DNA from: Vitellaria paradoxa
Taxonomy: Eukaryota; Streptophyta; Magnoliopsida; Ericales; Sapotaceae
NCBI GenBank assembly: GCA_019916065.1
Contig: CM034239.1
Location: 36,604,419 to 36,668,418, forward strand
Length of the DNA stretch: 64,000 nucleotides
Reading direction: 5' to 3'
Positions 21,101 through 32,452 of the stretch are shown piece by piece. How positions within the stretch are numbered: position 1 is the first letter of the stretch; each line of letters opens with the position of its first letter. The notes beneath the pieces are model-generated. The model saw only the letters and a list, made by a program, of their open reading frames with translations, had not been told where the DNA came from and made no database searches. The position numbers were made by a program, and so were the translations under genes.

Positions 21101-24100
21101 ATGATGGCGCAATTTCCTTTCTACCCAGTCTTCGTCACCTTCTTCTTCCCTGTCTGCATCACCTTCCTAGTAACTTTCATGTTCATGGGAGTGAAACGAT
21201 GGAAGAGATCTAACTCAGGAAGTCTACCTCCAGGGCCAAGGAGGCTGCCTCTTATTGGGAACTTACACCAGTTGATGACCAGAGGTTCAGCAAAATTGCC
21301 ACATCATATCTTCACAGACATGGCAAAGAAATATGGACCCATCGTCCACCTAAAGCTAGGGGAGGTTCCTGCTGTACTAATTTCGTCACCTAGAGCAGCC
21401 AAAGAGGTGTTGAAGACCCACGAGCTCATTTTTGCTCAAAGGCCTCAAGCTATAGCATTCCAAATTGGGGGATACGGTGATGCCGGCATCATCTTCTCCC
21501 CCTATGGGAATTACTGGAAACAAGTGCGAAAAATTTGCATGTTAGAGCTCCTAAGCTGGAAGCGCGTCCAGTCATTCAGATCGATACGGGAAGAGGAGGT
21601 TGGGAGTTTCATCAAATCCATTTGCCTGTCGCAGGGGATTCCGATCAATCTCAGCGAGAAAGTTCTGTTACTGACAAACTCCATCACTTCGAGGGCTGCG
21701 TTCGGTAGCACGCGCAAAGATGCGGATGAATTCATGTCGGTGTTTAAGGAAGGGAACGCGATATCTGTAGGGCTAGACCTGCTCGATGTGTTTCCCTCCC
21801 TCAAGTTTCTCGGATTCCTCAGCAGAATGAAGCCTGTGTGTAAGAAATTGCACCTCAAGTTGGATAAAGTTCTTGACAACATAATCAATGAACATAAGGC
21901 GAGAATGTCCGCCCACGTTGGTAGAGCATCATCGGAGGAAGAAGAAGAAGAAAAGGAAGATCTAGTTGATGTGCTTCTAAAGCTGCAGGAGAGTAATGGA
22001 CCGCTTGAATTTCCTATGACAACCGCAAACATAAAAGCTTTAATTTTGGTACGTGCCTACCTAATTACAATATTCTTTTAGTTTATGAAATAACTTGCTC
22101 CGTTTATGCTTGTTTGCATTACCTGATGGTTGTATGTATCATTCATATAAATGTAGTATATGTAATTTTTTTTTTTTTTTTTCGAAAGGTAATGTTGTAT
22201 ATGTAGATACAGTAGATTATTATTTGCATTTGGTTTAGACGATTCTCCCAAATAATTAATGTCCCTTAGAGTCAATTAGAGGTACAAGGGGGCAGTTCTT
22301 CTATCTAGCTAGTATTTAGCATGTGTTGGGAGTCTGATCCACCTGATGTTTTCTAGCGTGTGCACATACAGACATATTGGAGAATATTTACAAAATTCAC
22401 ATCATATCACATTAGCCCAATGATTCGTATCCACTTAAAAGAGTAAGTCTTGTAAATGGTGAATTAACTAATTTTATATTAAGGTCAAACTTCTTTTATT
22501 TATTCGATGTAAGATTCAAGTTTCACACATGTTTTCAATAATCTCCCCCTCATGTGTGAACCATGTATTGGGCATTACTCCCCCTCAATTTGATCCACTT
22601 GACTCCTCCCTTAATCCATGATCTTTTTACTCTCCAACACCGATCTAACCCTAAACTCTTTCACCACATACTCTACTGATCAAGATCCATTCCCTTTCAT
22701 TCCATCGAGAGTCTCCATGCGGCGAGCCCACCTGCATCCTTGCTCCATCGAGAGTCTCCTTGGATTTTTCTCATTCCATCGAGAGTCTCAATGCAAGCCC
22801 ACGATCTGCATCCTTACTCCATCGAGAGCCTCTTTGAAATTTTCTTGCTCCATCGAGAGTCTCCATGCAACCCACTATATTGATTTTTGAGTCCACTACC
22901 CAAAGATTGTCAATCATCAGCTCTGATATCACTTGTTGGGTGTCTAATACACTTGATGTTTTCTTGCGTGTGCATAGGCCCAACTGATGTTTTCTCACAT
23001 GTGCGTAAGTCTAACCTATTGGGAAGTATTTATGGAATCCATACCATATCACATGAACCCAACACACATGAACCTAATATACATTGAATAATCCATATCC
23101 ATTTAAAAAGCCAAATCTTGTAAGTAGTGAGACACCCAATTGTGCATTAAAGTCCAATCTCTTTTCTATTTATCTGATGTGAGATTCCACACGTGTTTCT
23201 AACAGGGAGTATCTGCTTCCTCCGTTGTCTTGTTTATGATGGCATTTGTATTAAGAGTCTCTTCAGTTTGAAAGATTTTTTGACCTTTGGCACGGAAGAT
23301 TGATTGGTGGCAACTTACGTGCCAAAGATTCAAGCTGTTTCACCCCTGCTCTCTTGCTTAGTGGTCGTCTGTCCATGCTAGAGGATTCTTCTTTTCCATG
23401 AGATTGAAGAAGAAAGATCGATCTTCATAAAAAATTTTGCACAAAATCATTTCAGACTATGGATATTGAAAAAGTCCTTGTTAAAAAAAGCCAATCAATC
23501 AACTATGCAGATAATTGTCAGTAATAATAAGGTTGAATAAACAAACACGAGATTTAACAAGAAAATCAAATTCAGGAAAAAAATCTCAAAACCTTCACTA
23601 GACTATAAATAGGTTACAAAGTTTTAATCTTTCAATAGAGTGGAATTTACTACTCATGTTGTTGACGTTCTTTATTCGAATTCATGATACACCCAAACTC
23701 TAATGATATGACTAATCTTCAAATCCTTGAAAACTTGATGAATCTACAACTATTACTGAATCTAGAGTAATCTATATTAAATTCACAACCAACTAAATCC
23801 TCGGTACGCAATCCAAGCTCATTCGAATCACGATCACACAAAGAAACTTGTAGTGTTGTTGGCTAAGGTTAGAGAAAAATTAAATCTTTTGAATTCCTTT
23901 TACACTCAGAATTTCTATCTTTTGGACAACCTAAAGATTTCTTAGAATATATAGAATACAAAATTCAAGACAAATAAGGCTTTTGAAACACAATTCAAAA
24001 AACTGTCAGGCTAATACTAGCCGGAATACTGGTCTTGTCTCATTTTTTCAATGAGTTATGCGACCTTCCAGAAAATTTCTCGCACTGCCAAAACTTTGTA

Positions 24101-25084
24101 AACAATGTCTCTGGTGAGCTTCCCGCATCTTTTTTGTGAAATGATAAAGTCCAGTAATGAAGTCAAAATATCTCTGAAGCTGAAAGGCCAATCTAAACCC
24201 AAATTCCAACACTTTAGTCGATGTCTAAGTTTACAAGGTTTAGAACTCAATTTTAATCATGTCAATCTAAAAGAAAAGGTGAAAAAAAATTAAGAAAAAT
24301 TCAGTATCACTTTAAATGAAATTATCCATTACAATGTATACTCCAATTTCAAAAATTTCATGGCTGCATGATTCAAACAACTCTTTCTAGTAAATTCTTT
24401 AACGGAATTGCATTTTCCGTAATACAAAATTCATGTATGTCTGTCCGCTCAATCTTACATACTCAGGACATCTTTGCCGGAGGGACAGAGTCAACCGCGA
24501 CAACCGTAATATGGACAATGTCTGCAATGCTAAAAAACCCGAGAGTGATGGAAAAGGCGCAAGCAGAGGTGAGAAGGCTCCTCAAAGGACAGAGCAAAAT
24601 CAAGGAGGAAGACATTGAAAAGCTCAGCTACTTGAAGTTAGTAATCAAGGAAACACTCAGACTATACCCTCCCACGACCCTCTCAGCAAGACAAGCAAGG
24701 GAAAAGTGCGAAATCAATGGGTATGAGATACCAGAGAGAGCCAAAGTGATAATCAATCGGTGGGCAATAGGCAGAGATCGTAAGTATTGGGATGATGCCG
24801 AGAGCTTCCAACCGGAGAGGTTTGAAGGGTCTTCAATAGGATATAATGGGAATAACTTTGAGTACATCCCATTTGGGGCTGGTCGGAGGATATGTCCGGG
24901 TATAGCATTTGGGATTGCCACAGTTGAACTTCCACTTGCTCAGTTGCTGTATTACTTTGATTGGAAACTCTCGGATGGTGCCAAGCTAGAAGATTTGGAC
25001 ATGACCCAAGCTGCTGGAACGACCGTGAGGAGGAAGACTGATTTGTGCTTGATTGCTACTCCAGTGTTTTCCTTCCGTTCATGA
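21101..25084 (+). CDS. Cytochrome P450 monooxygenase, CYP71D-like (gene 1)
   Basis: Exon 1 is 21101-22048 and exon 2 is 24467-25084, joined across a GTACGT...TCAG intron of 2418 bases in phase 0, giving 521 residues, the usual CYP71 length. The N-terminal membrane anchor (residues about 5-30) is followed by the PPGP hinge (43-46). The C-helix W-x3-R (YWKQVRKIC), ETLR of the K-helix (378-381), PERF (432-435) and the haem loop PFGAGRRICPG with Cys459 are all intact. The I-helix reads AGGTEST, where CYP71 enzymes usually have Glu/Asp-Thr; here it is Glu-Ser (324-325). An acidic run (EEEEEEKED) precedes the I-helix. ATG 21101 is followed at once by a second ATG. Family members are ER-bound oxygenases of terpenoids and other specialised metabolites, supplied with electrons by a P450 reductase; the substrate cannot be read. 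The large intron carries a TRIM-like element in antisense. Gene 2 is a same-strand duplicate. Confidence 0.92.
22324..23204 (-). mobile_element. TRIM-like miniature LTR retrotransposon inside the P450 intron
   Basis: Two direct repeats (22324-22540 and 22934-23204) flank a ~390-base interior. On the minus strand the right repeat begins TGTTAGAAACACG and ends ACACCCAACA. It is followed two bases on by TGATATCAGAGC, one base different from the initiator tRNA-Met primer site. The polypurine tract AGGGGGAGAT precedes the left repeat. No gag or pol is present. The interior contains five copies of TCCATCGAGAGTCTC or close variants (22704-22866). The repeats differ by substitutions and an indel of about 50 bases, so the insertion is old. 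No clear target duplication is seen (GCATG against GGGAG). The direction is opposite to that of the P450 gene. Confidence 0.75.
23205..24466. other. Remainder of the P450 gene 1 intron
   Basis: AT-rich sequence without a supported gene. Its texture between about 23460 and 23960 suggests another decayed repeat, but no terminal repeats or coding blocks were recognised. The intron ends in the pyrimidine-poor acceptor ACTCAG at 24461-24466. Confidence 0.45.
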
Positions 25085-26600
25085 AATTGAAGGTTGTCCC
25101 ATCTGTTACATATAATATGGGAGTAGTTGCACTTTACCTTGTGGTTTTGGAGCAAAAACAATTCTCCATGGTTTAAAACTTAAAAACTCTTGGTGAGATT
25201 TGTACTAAAATGTACAAATCGAGAAAAAAAATTATCAAATTTAATTAGGTTTATACCACACATATTATGTAAGGTTTCATCCAAAAAATATTACTTAAAA
25301 AATAGATGTAGTTTAATTTTTTTATCTATATCTATTTATTTTTGTGAAGATCTTTTTCTTTAACTAATTTTAATAAATTCAGTCAATTCTACACTTTATT
25401 ATAAAATATGAAAAGTTGTGTGTTGACTTTTAAATTAGAGAAAGGTAAGAGTCCATGTATTTTTAGGTTCAATTTTAAGTGAGTAAAATGTAATTGCATA
25501 TATATCTATATATCAAACCTTATTATTGTCCTCCTATGGAAGCGTAAGGTTGTGGATAGGATTTGCCAGAAAAATATATATATATATATATATATACACA
25601 CCATGAAAGTGGGATTAAATTTTTTGTATCTAATAATTTATATGGTATTTGGTTAGTTAAAATAAGATATATGGTACAGAAGTGGAGTAACTTTTAACTG
25701 TTGGATTAAAGAAATTTTTAATCCGTACCGTTAGTGTATAATAATTGGGTGGTGTTGAATAAGTGAGTGTTTGGTACGATGGAAAACAGTAAAAAATTTT
25801 AAAAATTTTTAGAAGTTATTCGTCTTTTATCTTATTATACGAATTACGAACCTATAAATTATTTTAAATTATCTCATTTTTATCACTCCAATCGCCCCTT
25901 TAAATATCTCATGAATTTGAGGGATCATAATTTTATGTTATAGTTTTAAAATCCGAATTTGTGAGGTTGTGAATAGGGATAGAGTTAGAAGCCGTGGTGT
26001 CAAAAAAAAAAAAAAAAATCAAAAGTGAAATTTTTTGGAATTTGGAATGCAAAAAAAGTTTTTTTGAAATGATGGTTGGATATTTGTGTTTAATTTGATA
26101 TAAAGTTGTTAAAAATTATATAAAGTGACAAAGTGACACGTAACAAAATTTTAATAGAGAATCTTAAAGATTTTTTGAGTTTTATGGAACTTTTTGATAC
26201 AAATATCAGCGCAACTCTTTCTCAAAATTTTGACAAATTCTGTTGGAATGCACTACAATTGCTTGTTGCAATGAATTTTGATAAATATTTAAAAAATGCC
26301 GAAATTTTTGTAATTTAAAAAGTTAAAACTTTTAATATTTTTTTAAAATTTTTTTAAGTTGATTGAAGCTCCAAACGATCCCTTTAATCTCCATTTTCAA
26401 CTAGTACTCATTGTTTTAAGATTGTAAGCGTCATATATCTATACATTGCTAAGAAAAATTGATTTTCTTTTTCTCTCAGTCCCTCTCCTACAAAGAGGAG
26501 CATGTCAAATGAATCATAAAACAAGGCTTCTACATGAAATCATTCCAATTTTCATAATTTTGAACTGATACTTGATTTAAAAATTGACAAAAGAAAAACC
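25085..26600. other. AT-rich intergenic DNA between the P450 genes, left part
   Basis: No gene was recognised. A TA dinucleotide run lies at 25574-25597. Positions about 25762-25905 resemble a stretch at about 50366-50530 (AAACAGTRAAAAAT, CGAATTAYGRACC), perhaps one low-copy repeat family. Confidence 0.4.
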
Positions 26601-26609
26601 ATTTTGATA

Positions 26610-27810
26610 AATTTATTTTTATTTCTTTATTGCTAAAAATTAAAAACTCGTTTAAAAGTTTAGGCTCAAAATGTAAATAAGAAAGTCATTTTTCCTCTTT
26701 TTTTTTCCCTCTTCATAAATCCTTTGTCTATTTTAGGCCATAAGCATAATATTTTGTCAATTTTTGTCGCATTATATTAAAATAATTTCATTTATTCAAA
26801 TGTTTTTTTAAAATAATACACTATTATAATGATTAAAATGATTTATTTATTAAATTAATTAATTAAATTAAATACATCTTACTAAATTAATATAAAATAT
26901 ATTTTTATTTAATTAACTAATTTTATAAAAATATTTTAACAAAATATATATAATTTATTAAAATAAAATTAATTACTATAAACAATATTACACTACCAAC
27001 TATTGAGATTTTATTTGTGAAATAGCATTTCATTTAACTTTAAATTTATAAATACAAACCCAACCAACATTGAATTGTGCTCATTAGCCGGCTCTCACCT
27101 TGTTAGTAAATGTCTTTCACATTACAGTATAATCCTTGCCGGCCCTTTTGGACTAAAGTGGAGGCATCCAAGTGCTGTATATAAACAGAAATTAATTAGT
27201 CTGCATCCAAAATCTAAAAAATTCAGCCATATCAAATATTGTCCTTTTTCTTTTCTGAAATGAAATGTGAAGCTGCATTGGAAAATGTAATTTTATTTAC
27301 AGTAATTAATTTATATTTTAATAAAATATTTAATTCTATTACATAATTAATTAAATTTGATAAAATATATTTCATATTAATATAATTAATTAAATTTAAC
27401 TAATAAATTGAATTATTTCAATTATATTGTCTTTGAGAAATAATAATTCAACAAAAAGAAAATATAATTAAGTTATAGTATAATTTAATTATATCATTTA
27501 TTAAAAACAAGTTAGGAAAAAATATTTTATATTAATTTATTTAATTGAATTAAATTCAATTAGTTATTAATTTGATGAATCAATTAATTTAATTATATTA
27601 TTTATTAAAATAATTTTAATCTAATAAAATATTCGAATAAAATAATTCATTTTAATATGATGCAAGAAAAAGGACAAAATGTTAAAATTAGCAAAATATT
27701 TATAACAAGAAAAAATGAGAGTAAAAATACATTTTTTATTTATGTTTTCCTTTTAAGTTTTCATTTTTTGGGAAATAAAAATATCGAAACAGATTAATAA
27801 ATATGTTTTT
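26610..27810. mobile_element. Long-inverted-repeat element enclosing a P450 promoter copy
   Basis: The outer arms (about 26620-26820 and 27600-27800) are imperfect reverse complements. The left reads AAAATGTAAATAAGAAAGTC, then ATTTTGTCAATTTTTGTCGC, then ATATTAAAAT; the right, on the minus strand, reads AAAACATAAATAAAAAATGT, then ATTTTGTCCTTTTTCTTGC, then ATATTAAAAT. Arms this long suggest a MULE-type element. The centre holds the orphan promoter at 27077-27240, so a Pack-MULE-like capture is possible. Exact ends and a 9-base target duplication were not found, and AT-rich composition inflates similarity further inside. Confidence 0.4.
27077..27240 (+). promoter_or_regulatory. Orphan copy of the P450 promoter and leader
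   Basis: The segment aligns with 28789-28906, directly upstream of P450 gene 2. Shared blocks are GTGCTCATTAGCCGGCTC, GTTAGTAAA, AAGTGCTGTATATAAACAG and CATATCAAATATT. The TATA box TATATAAA is at 27178-27185. No P450 start codon or exon follows; similarity stops about where the coding region would begin. Confidence 0.75.
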
Positions 27811-28370
27811 ACTGCTAATTTTTAAGAATCTATAATGATAACAAAAATAATAATAATGATAATAAATATGCTTAGAAAATTTTTGTGTTGGGTATTATAC
27901 TCAATCAAGCACGGTTTGATTTTAACTCAACTTTAATTAAGACTATCCGACCTCCAACCCAACCAACCATAATTCAGATAACCCCATAACAACACATATT
28001 CTAAAAATATCATATAACAATATAAATTTAGAAACTTGTGTTATGGCAACTTTTTATTTATTTTTTTAATGGCAACTTTTTATTTATTTTTTTACTTTTA
28101 ATTTTTAAATAAAATAATAATAACTATTTATATTCAATTATTATTCTTAAGTTGTTAGAGGAGTCCCATTCCCTCTCCCGTACCCAAAAAAACAAAAAAC
28201 AGAAAAAAAAAAAAAAAAAAAAGGAAAACGTTGTTATTATATATGAAGAGTTGCATATATTGATGCATATACAAAAATAAAAAAATTATATTAATTATGG
28301 ATGAGTAAATTTTACATTTAAACATGCATAATTTAATTAAAAATATTACAATTTTAATATTTTATTTTAC
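27811..28370. other. AT-rich intergenic DNA
   Basis: No gene was seen. It includes a 26-base direct duplication of ATGGCAACTTTTTATTTATT plus flanking T residues at about 28042-28092, and an A run at 28204-28222. Confidence 0.5.
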
Positions 28371-28374
28371 AACA

Positions 28375-28600
28375 ACGCAGTGCATCATGAGTTAAGCACA
28401 CTGGTAATTATGAAAGAAATAAGGACAAAAACTTTTAAAAAAATATACACACTTATGTAGGTCACGGGTTCGAGGCGTGGAAATAGTTTCTTTGCAAAAT
28501 GTAAGGGTAAGACTGTACACAAATGCACACACCCTCCCCCTATCCCGCACTAGTTGAGGAGCTATTGTGCACAGGATGAGCTAAATAATAATAATAATGT
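28375..28600 (+). mobile_element. tRNA-derived SINE (Au-like)
   Basis: A polymerase III B box, GGTTCGAGGC, is at 28467-28476. It is followed by the conserved SINE body: GGAAATAGTTTCTTTGCAAA, then GTAAGGGTAAGACTGTACAC, then the CCCTCCCCC/CCCGCAC block and GAGCTATTGTGCACAGG. The 3' end is an AAT run (28583-28598). The 5' A-box part is disturbed by AT-rich sequence, so this copy is probably mutated or rearranged. The body resembles the widespread plant Au SINE family. Confidence 0.7.
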
Positions 28601-28786
28601 TGCCTTAAATTCTAGGACGTATTTGAAATTTAAGAGAGTATATGCAGAATGTTTATATACATACTCAAATAAAGTGCTCAAATTAGGCCCATCATTAATT
28701 ACTTCTTATGAGCAATCCAAATAAAGGAAAAGCTTGCTCTCGTGTCGGGGGAAGACAAAACTCAATGGTATATATTCATAATCGAA

Positions 28787-28916
28787 GTGTGCTCATTAGC
28801 CGGCTCTAACCTGGTTAGTAAAGGTATTTCATTGACCGAGAGTTAAGGCATCTAAGTGCTGTATATAAACAGAAATTAACTAAAACATTCCGCCACATCA
28901 AATATTTCCAATTCCC
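28787..28916 (+). promoter_or_regulatory. Promoter and leader of the second P450 gene
   Basis: The conserved GTGCTCATTAGCCGGCTC motif begins at 28789, about 130 bases before the ATG. TATATAAAC at 28862-28870 is a good TATA box about 50 bases before the ATG. The whole block is repeated at 27077-27240. Confidence 0.6.
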
Positions 28917-30540
28917 ATGATGGAAAATTTTCCTTTCTCCCCTCTCTTCATGACTTTCCTCCTAATTTTCCTGTTCATAGCAAGGAAACAATGGAAGAGA
29001 TCCAAATCAAGAAATCTACCTCCAGGGCCGAGGAGGCTGCCTCTTATTGGGAACTTACACCAACTGACGACTAACGGTTCAGCACAACTGCCACATCGTA
29101 TCTTGACTGACATGGCAAAGAAATATGGACCCATCATCCATCTAAAGCTAGGGGAGGTTTCCACTATTCTAATTTCGTCACCCAACGCAGCCAAAGAGGT
29201 ATTGAAGACCCACGAACTCAGTTTCGCTCAAAGGCCTAAATTCACCGCTGTTGAAATCGGCGGATATGGCGATGCTGGCATTATCTTCTCCCCCTACGGG
29301 AATTACTGGAGACAACTGCGAAAAATTTGCGTGTCCGAGCTCCTGAGCGCGAAGCGTGTCCAGTCGTTCAAATCTGTAAGGGAAGAGGAGGTGTGGAATT
29401 TGGTCCGATCCATTTTTGGGTCTCGGGGATTTCCCATCAATCTCAGCGAGAAGGTTTCGTTGATGACCAACTGCGTTATTTCAAGGGCGGCGTTTGGTAG
29501 CAGGTGCAGAGAGGCGGAGGAATTCCTATCCGTGTTTAAGGAAGCGAATGCGACGTTTGGAGGGCTTGACCTGCTCGATGTGTTTCCGTCCCTCAAGTCT
29601 CTAGGATTCGCTAGCAAGACGAAGGATGTGTTCGAGAAATTTCACCTCAAGATGGATAGAATTTTTGACAACATAATCAACGAACATAGAGCAAAAATGG
29701 GCGCCGTTTGTAATGGTAGTACTGCATCGACAGGGGAAGTAGATCTAGTTGATGTGCTTCTGAAGCACCAGGAGGGTAATGGGCTCGAACTTCCTATGGC
29801 AACCGCGGACGTCAAAGCTGTAATTCTGGTAAGTTACCTAACAGCATATTGTTGAGGTTTACGACTGTACTAAGCTTTTTTTTATAAAACTCAATGGTTA
29901 ACTGCTCAATCTTATTCAGGACATCTTTGCTGGAGGGACTGAGGCAACATCAACCACCATAGTATGGGCAATGGCTGAAATGATGAAAAACACAAGAGTG
30001 ATGGAAAAGGCACAAGCAGAGGTGAGAAAGCTCCTCAAAGGAAAGAACAAAATCAACGAGGAAGACCTCGAAGAGCTTGTTTACTTGAAATTAGTTATCA
30101 AGGAAACTCTAAGGTTACACCCTCCGACTCCCCTCTCCACTAGACAAGCGAGGGAGGAGTACAGTGAAATTCATGGATATGGGATACCGGAGAAAGCCAA
30201 AGTTATTATCAATCTGTGGGCAATAGGTAGAGATCCTGAGCATTGGGCTAATGCTGAGAGCTTCCAACCAGAAAGGTTTGAAGGGTCTTCGATAGGATAT
30301 AATGGGAATAACTTTGAGTACATCCCATTTGGGGCTGGTAGGAGGATGTGTCCAGGCATATCATTTGGGATTTCTACAGTTGAACTTCTACTTTCTCAAT
30401 TACTATTCTACTTTGATTGGAAACTCCCAAATGGTGCCAAGCCAGAAGATCTCGACATGACTGAAGCAAAGGGAAAAAGCGTGAAGAGGAAGAATGATTT
30501 GTACTTGATCGCCACCCCAGTATTTTCCTCCATTTCTTGA
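28917..30540 (+). CDS. Cytochrome P450 monooxygenase, CYP71D-like (gene 2)
   Basis: Exons are 28917-29828 and 29920-30540, with a compact 91-base GTAAGT...TTCAG intron, giving 510 residues. The membrane anchor (about 5-22), PPGP hinge (35-38), YWRQLRKIC C-helix, ETLR (366-369), PERF and the haem loop PFGAGRRMCPG with Cys448 are intact. By eye about three quarters of exon 2 residues match gene 1, and the intron sits at the same place, so the two genes are tandem duplicates. In the I-helix the usual Glu/Asp-Thr pair is Glu312-Ala313 (AGGTEATSTT), so the side-chain alcohol normally involved in oxygen activation is missing at that place. This may change the chemistry rather than abolish it. Two adjacent ATG codons open the frame. 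The likely role is an ER oxygenase of specialised metabolism, substrate unknown. The gene has no frame damage and a clear TATA box, so it is probably functional. Confidence 0.93.
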
Positions 30541-31007
30541 AAAGGAAGGTTGTGTCATGTATGCCAATCTCAAATGTTGTGATACATCTATATAATAAAA
30601 TAGAACAACTTTTAAAAATGTCTACCTCACAAATTAAAATCTAACAGTTAAAAATTATTTTTTCTTTCATTCAACAATTGAAATAATTTTCATATTTTTA
30701 ATTTTCTACTTAGTTCTTATTTTAGTAGATTCTACTACCATCTATCTTAGAAAATAGTTTGCAAATCAAAACTGCCAACTTAAATTCCGCCCAATTATGA
30801 TTTTTAGGAAGTTGAATCTTTAAAATTAAAGAATCATAATTTATATTTTCTTTTACGATACTTATCAAAAATTAATTAAAGGGGATAAACAAAACATATG
30901 TAATAGCTGTTAGGAATTAAGGTTTTAAAAAAAAATAAAACTCATAAATTATCATAGTTTTTCTTATTTGAACTTTTTGTTCAAAGTTTAAATTATATAA
31001 GAAACTT
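30541..31007. repeat. Downstream of P450 gene 2; dispersed repeat copy 2 (mate at 350-750)
   Basis: An AATAAA-like TATAATAAAATAG lies at 30590-30602 and could serve polyadenylation. Positions about 30610-31005 align with 350-750 in the same orientation. No coding sequence is present. Confidence 0.55.
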
Positions 31008-31233
31008 AGGCATTGTTTGGGAAGCAAGGGCTAATTGGCTTATTCACTTATTTGTAAAATGACTAAATTTACCCTCTTACATTTTAATTTTTTTTAAATT
31101 TTCAAGGGCAAAAAAGTCAAATTAACCAAAACCAAAAAGCCACCTAAGAAAAAGTATTTTTTTACTTTTCCAAACACAAAAATAGCTAACTTATTTTTAA
31201 CTAGCTATTTTTCTTTCCCAAACCAAGTCTAAG
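31008..31233. repeat. Possible MITE, about 225 bases
   Basis: The ends TTAGGCATTGTTTGGGAA and TTTCCCAAACCAAGTCTAA are inverted relative to each other with few mismatches. The interior is non-coding. Flanks do not resolve a definite target duplication. Confidence 0.5.
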
Positions 31234-31320
31234 TTTATTTAGAATATCGTAAGCACGAGTTATTACTAGTGTATATGTATATATATATAATAATAATATC
31301 CATTTATGGAAGGCTCTTAA

Positions 31321-32452
31321 GGCTATGGTTGGTACATAGTAATGAAATGGAATCTATTCTCACTTTAACTTATTCTCATGTTTGATATTAAAAAATTAAG
31401 TTGGAATGCTATTTCATGAGAATAACCATTCCCACATTAAGTGGGAAAAGCATTCCACAATTTAGGCGATGGCTATTCCATTGCAATCAAACTTTGATCC
31501 AAAAATTGAAAGAAGTAAAAATAAAAAATAAGCAATTACTTTGTAATAACAAATTTTTCTTAATTACTCCATTGAGTTGTAAAAGTACTATTTTATCCCT
31601 TAACCTTATTTCAAACTAGAATCGAACTTAGGGTATAAAATAACTGTTTTACCCCTAGGACCATTTTTTTAATTCATATTTTAAACTCCGAAAGACTAAT
31701 AAAAATATTCTTTTATATTACTGAATAACTAAGCAAATTTCGATCCGATAAAAAAAATGATCATTTTACTCCTGCGTTCGTTTTTTATCCAAATTTACAT
31801 TTTAGGCTTCCAAAATGGTTAAAAAAATTTATCAATGTGTTTATTGATGACTAATAAAATTTCATCTCAATTCGAATTCAAATTATAAAATAACAATTTT
31901 ATCCCTAGGCTATTTTTTCCATCCAAATTCGCATTTTAAGCTACCCAAAAGGCTAAAAAAATATCATTGACATATTTCTGAAAAATTAAATAAATCTTAG
32001 TCCGATTTGAATTCAGACTATAAAATGACTATTTTGCCCCTAGGCCAATTTTTGGGATAAATTTGTATTTTAGGTATCCCAAAGGACTACAAAATATTTA
32101 TTGTCATATTTCTTACTAGTTAAGAAAACTTTGGCCCAATTCGAGCTTGAATTATAAAATAACCATTTTACCCTTGGACTTTTATTTTTTACTCAAATTG
32201 AGCTCCAAAAATAAAATTTATTCTTATACTTTTTTTTTAAAAAACTAATGTTAATAATTTTTTTATATTTCATTTTATTTCATTATATTTAAAATATGTA
32301 ATTAAATTATGAAAATTTGAATGTTTATTCCAATCCCATTATTTTTATATTGGCAACTAAACAAAGAAATGAAATGAGCCGTTCCCACCCTTATTCCATG
32401 CCCATCTCTTATTCTATTCCATTTTATTTCATTCTCACGTACCAAACATAGC
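31321..32452. mobile_element. Non-autonomous element with inverted ends and internal ~130-base repeats
   Basis: The left end GGCTATGGTTGGTACATAGT and the right end, on the minus strand GCTATGTTTGGTACGTGAGA, form terminal inverted repeats that continue into AATGAAATRRAATGGAAT-like text. The interior (about 31560-32200) is five to six diverged copies of a ~115-135-base unit. The unit is marked by ATAAAATAACNNTTTTACCCC-type blocks followed by a TATTTTAGGCTNCC block and TTTCTTACTAGTTAAG-like text. The same unit fills 42000-43080. There is no coding capacity, and no clear target duplication was found. Confidence 0.6.

Noticed and set aside
22678..22870. Evenly repeated CCATCGAGAGTCTC motif as a possible CRISPR-like array
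   Set aside because: Spacing is irregular, the repeats are short, the host is a plant, and the motifs lie inside a TRIM-like element with LTRs and a primer site.
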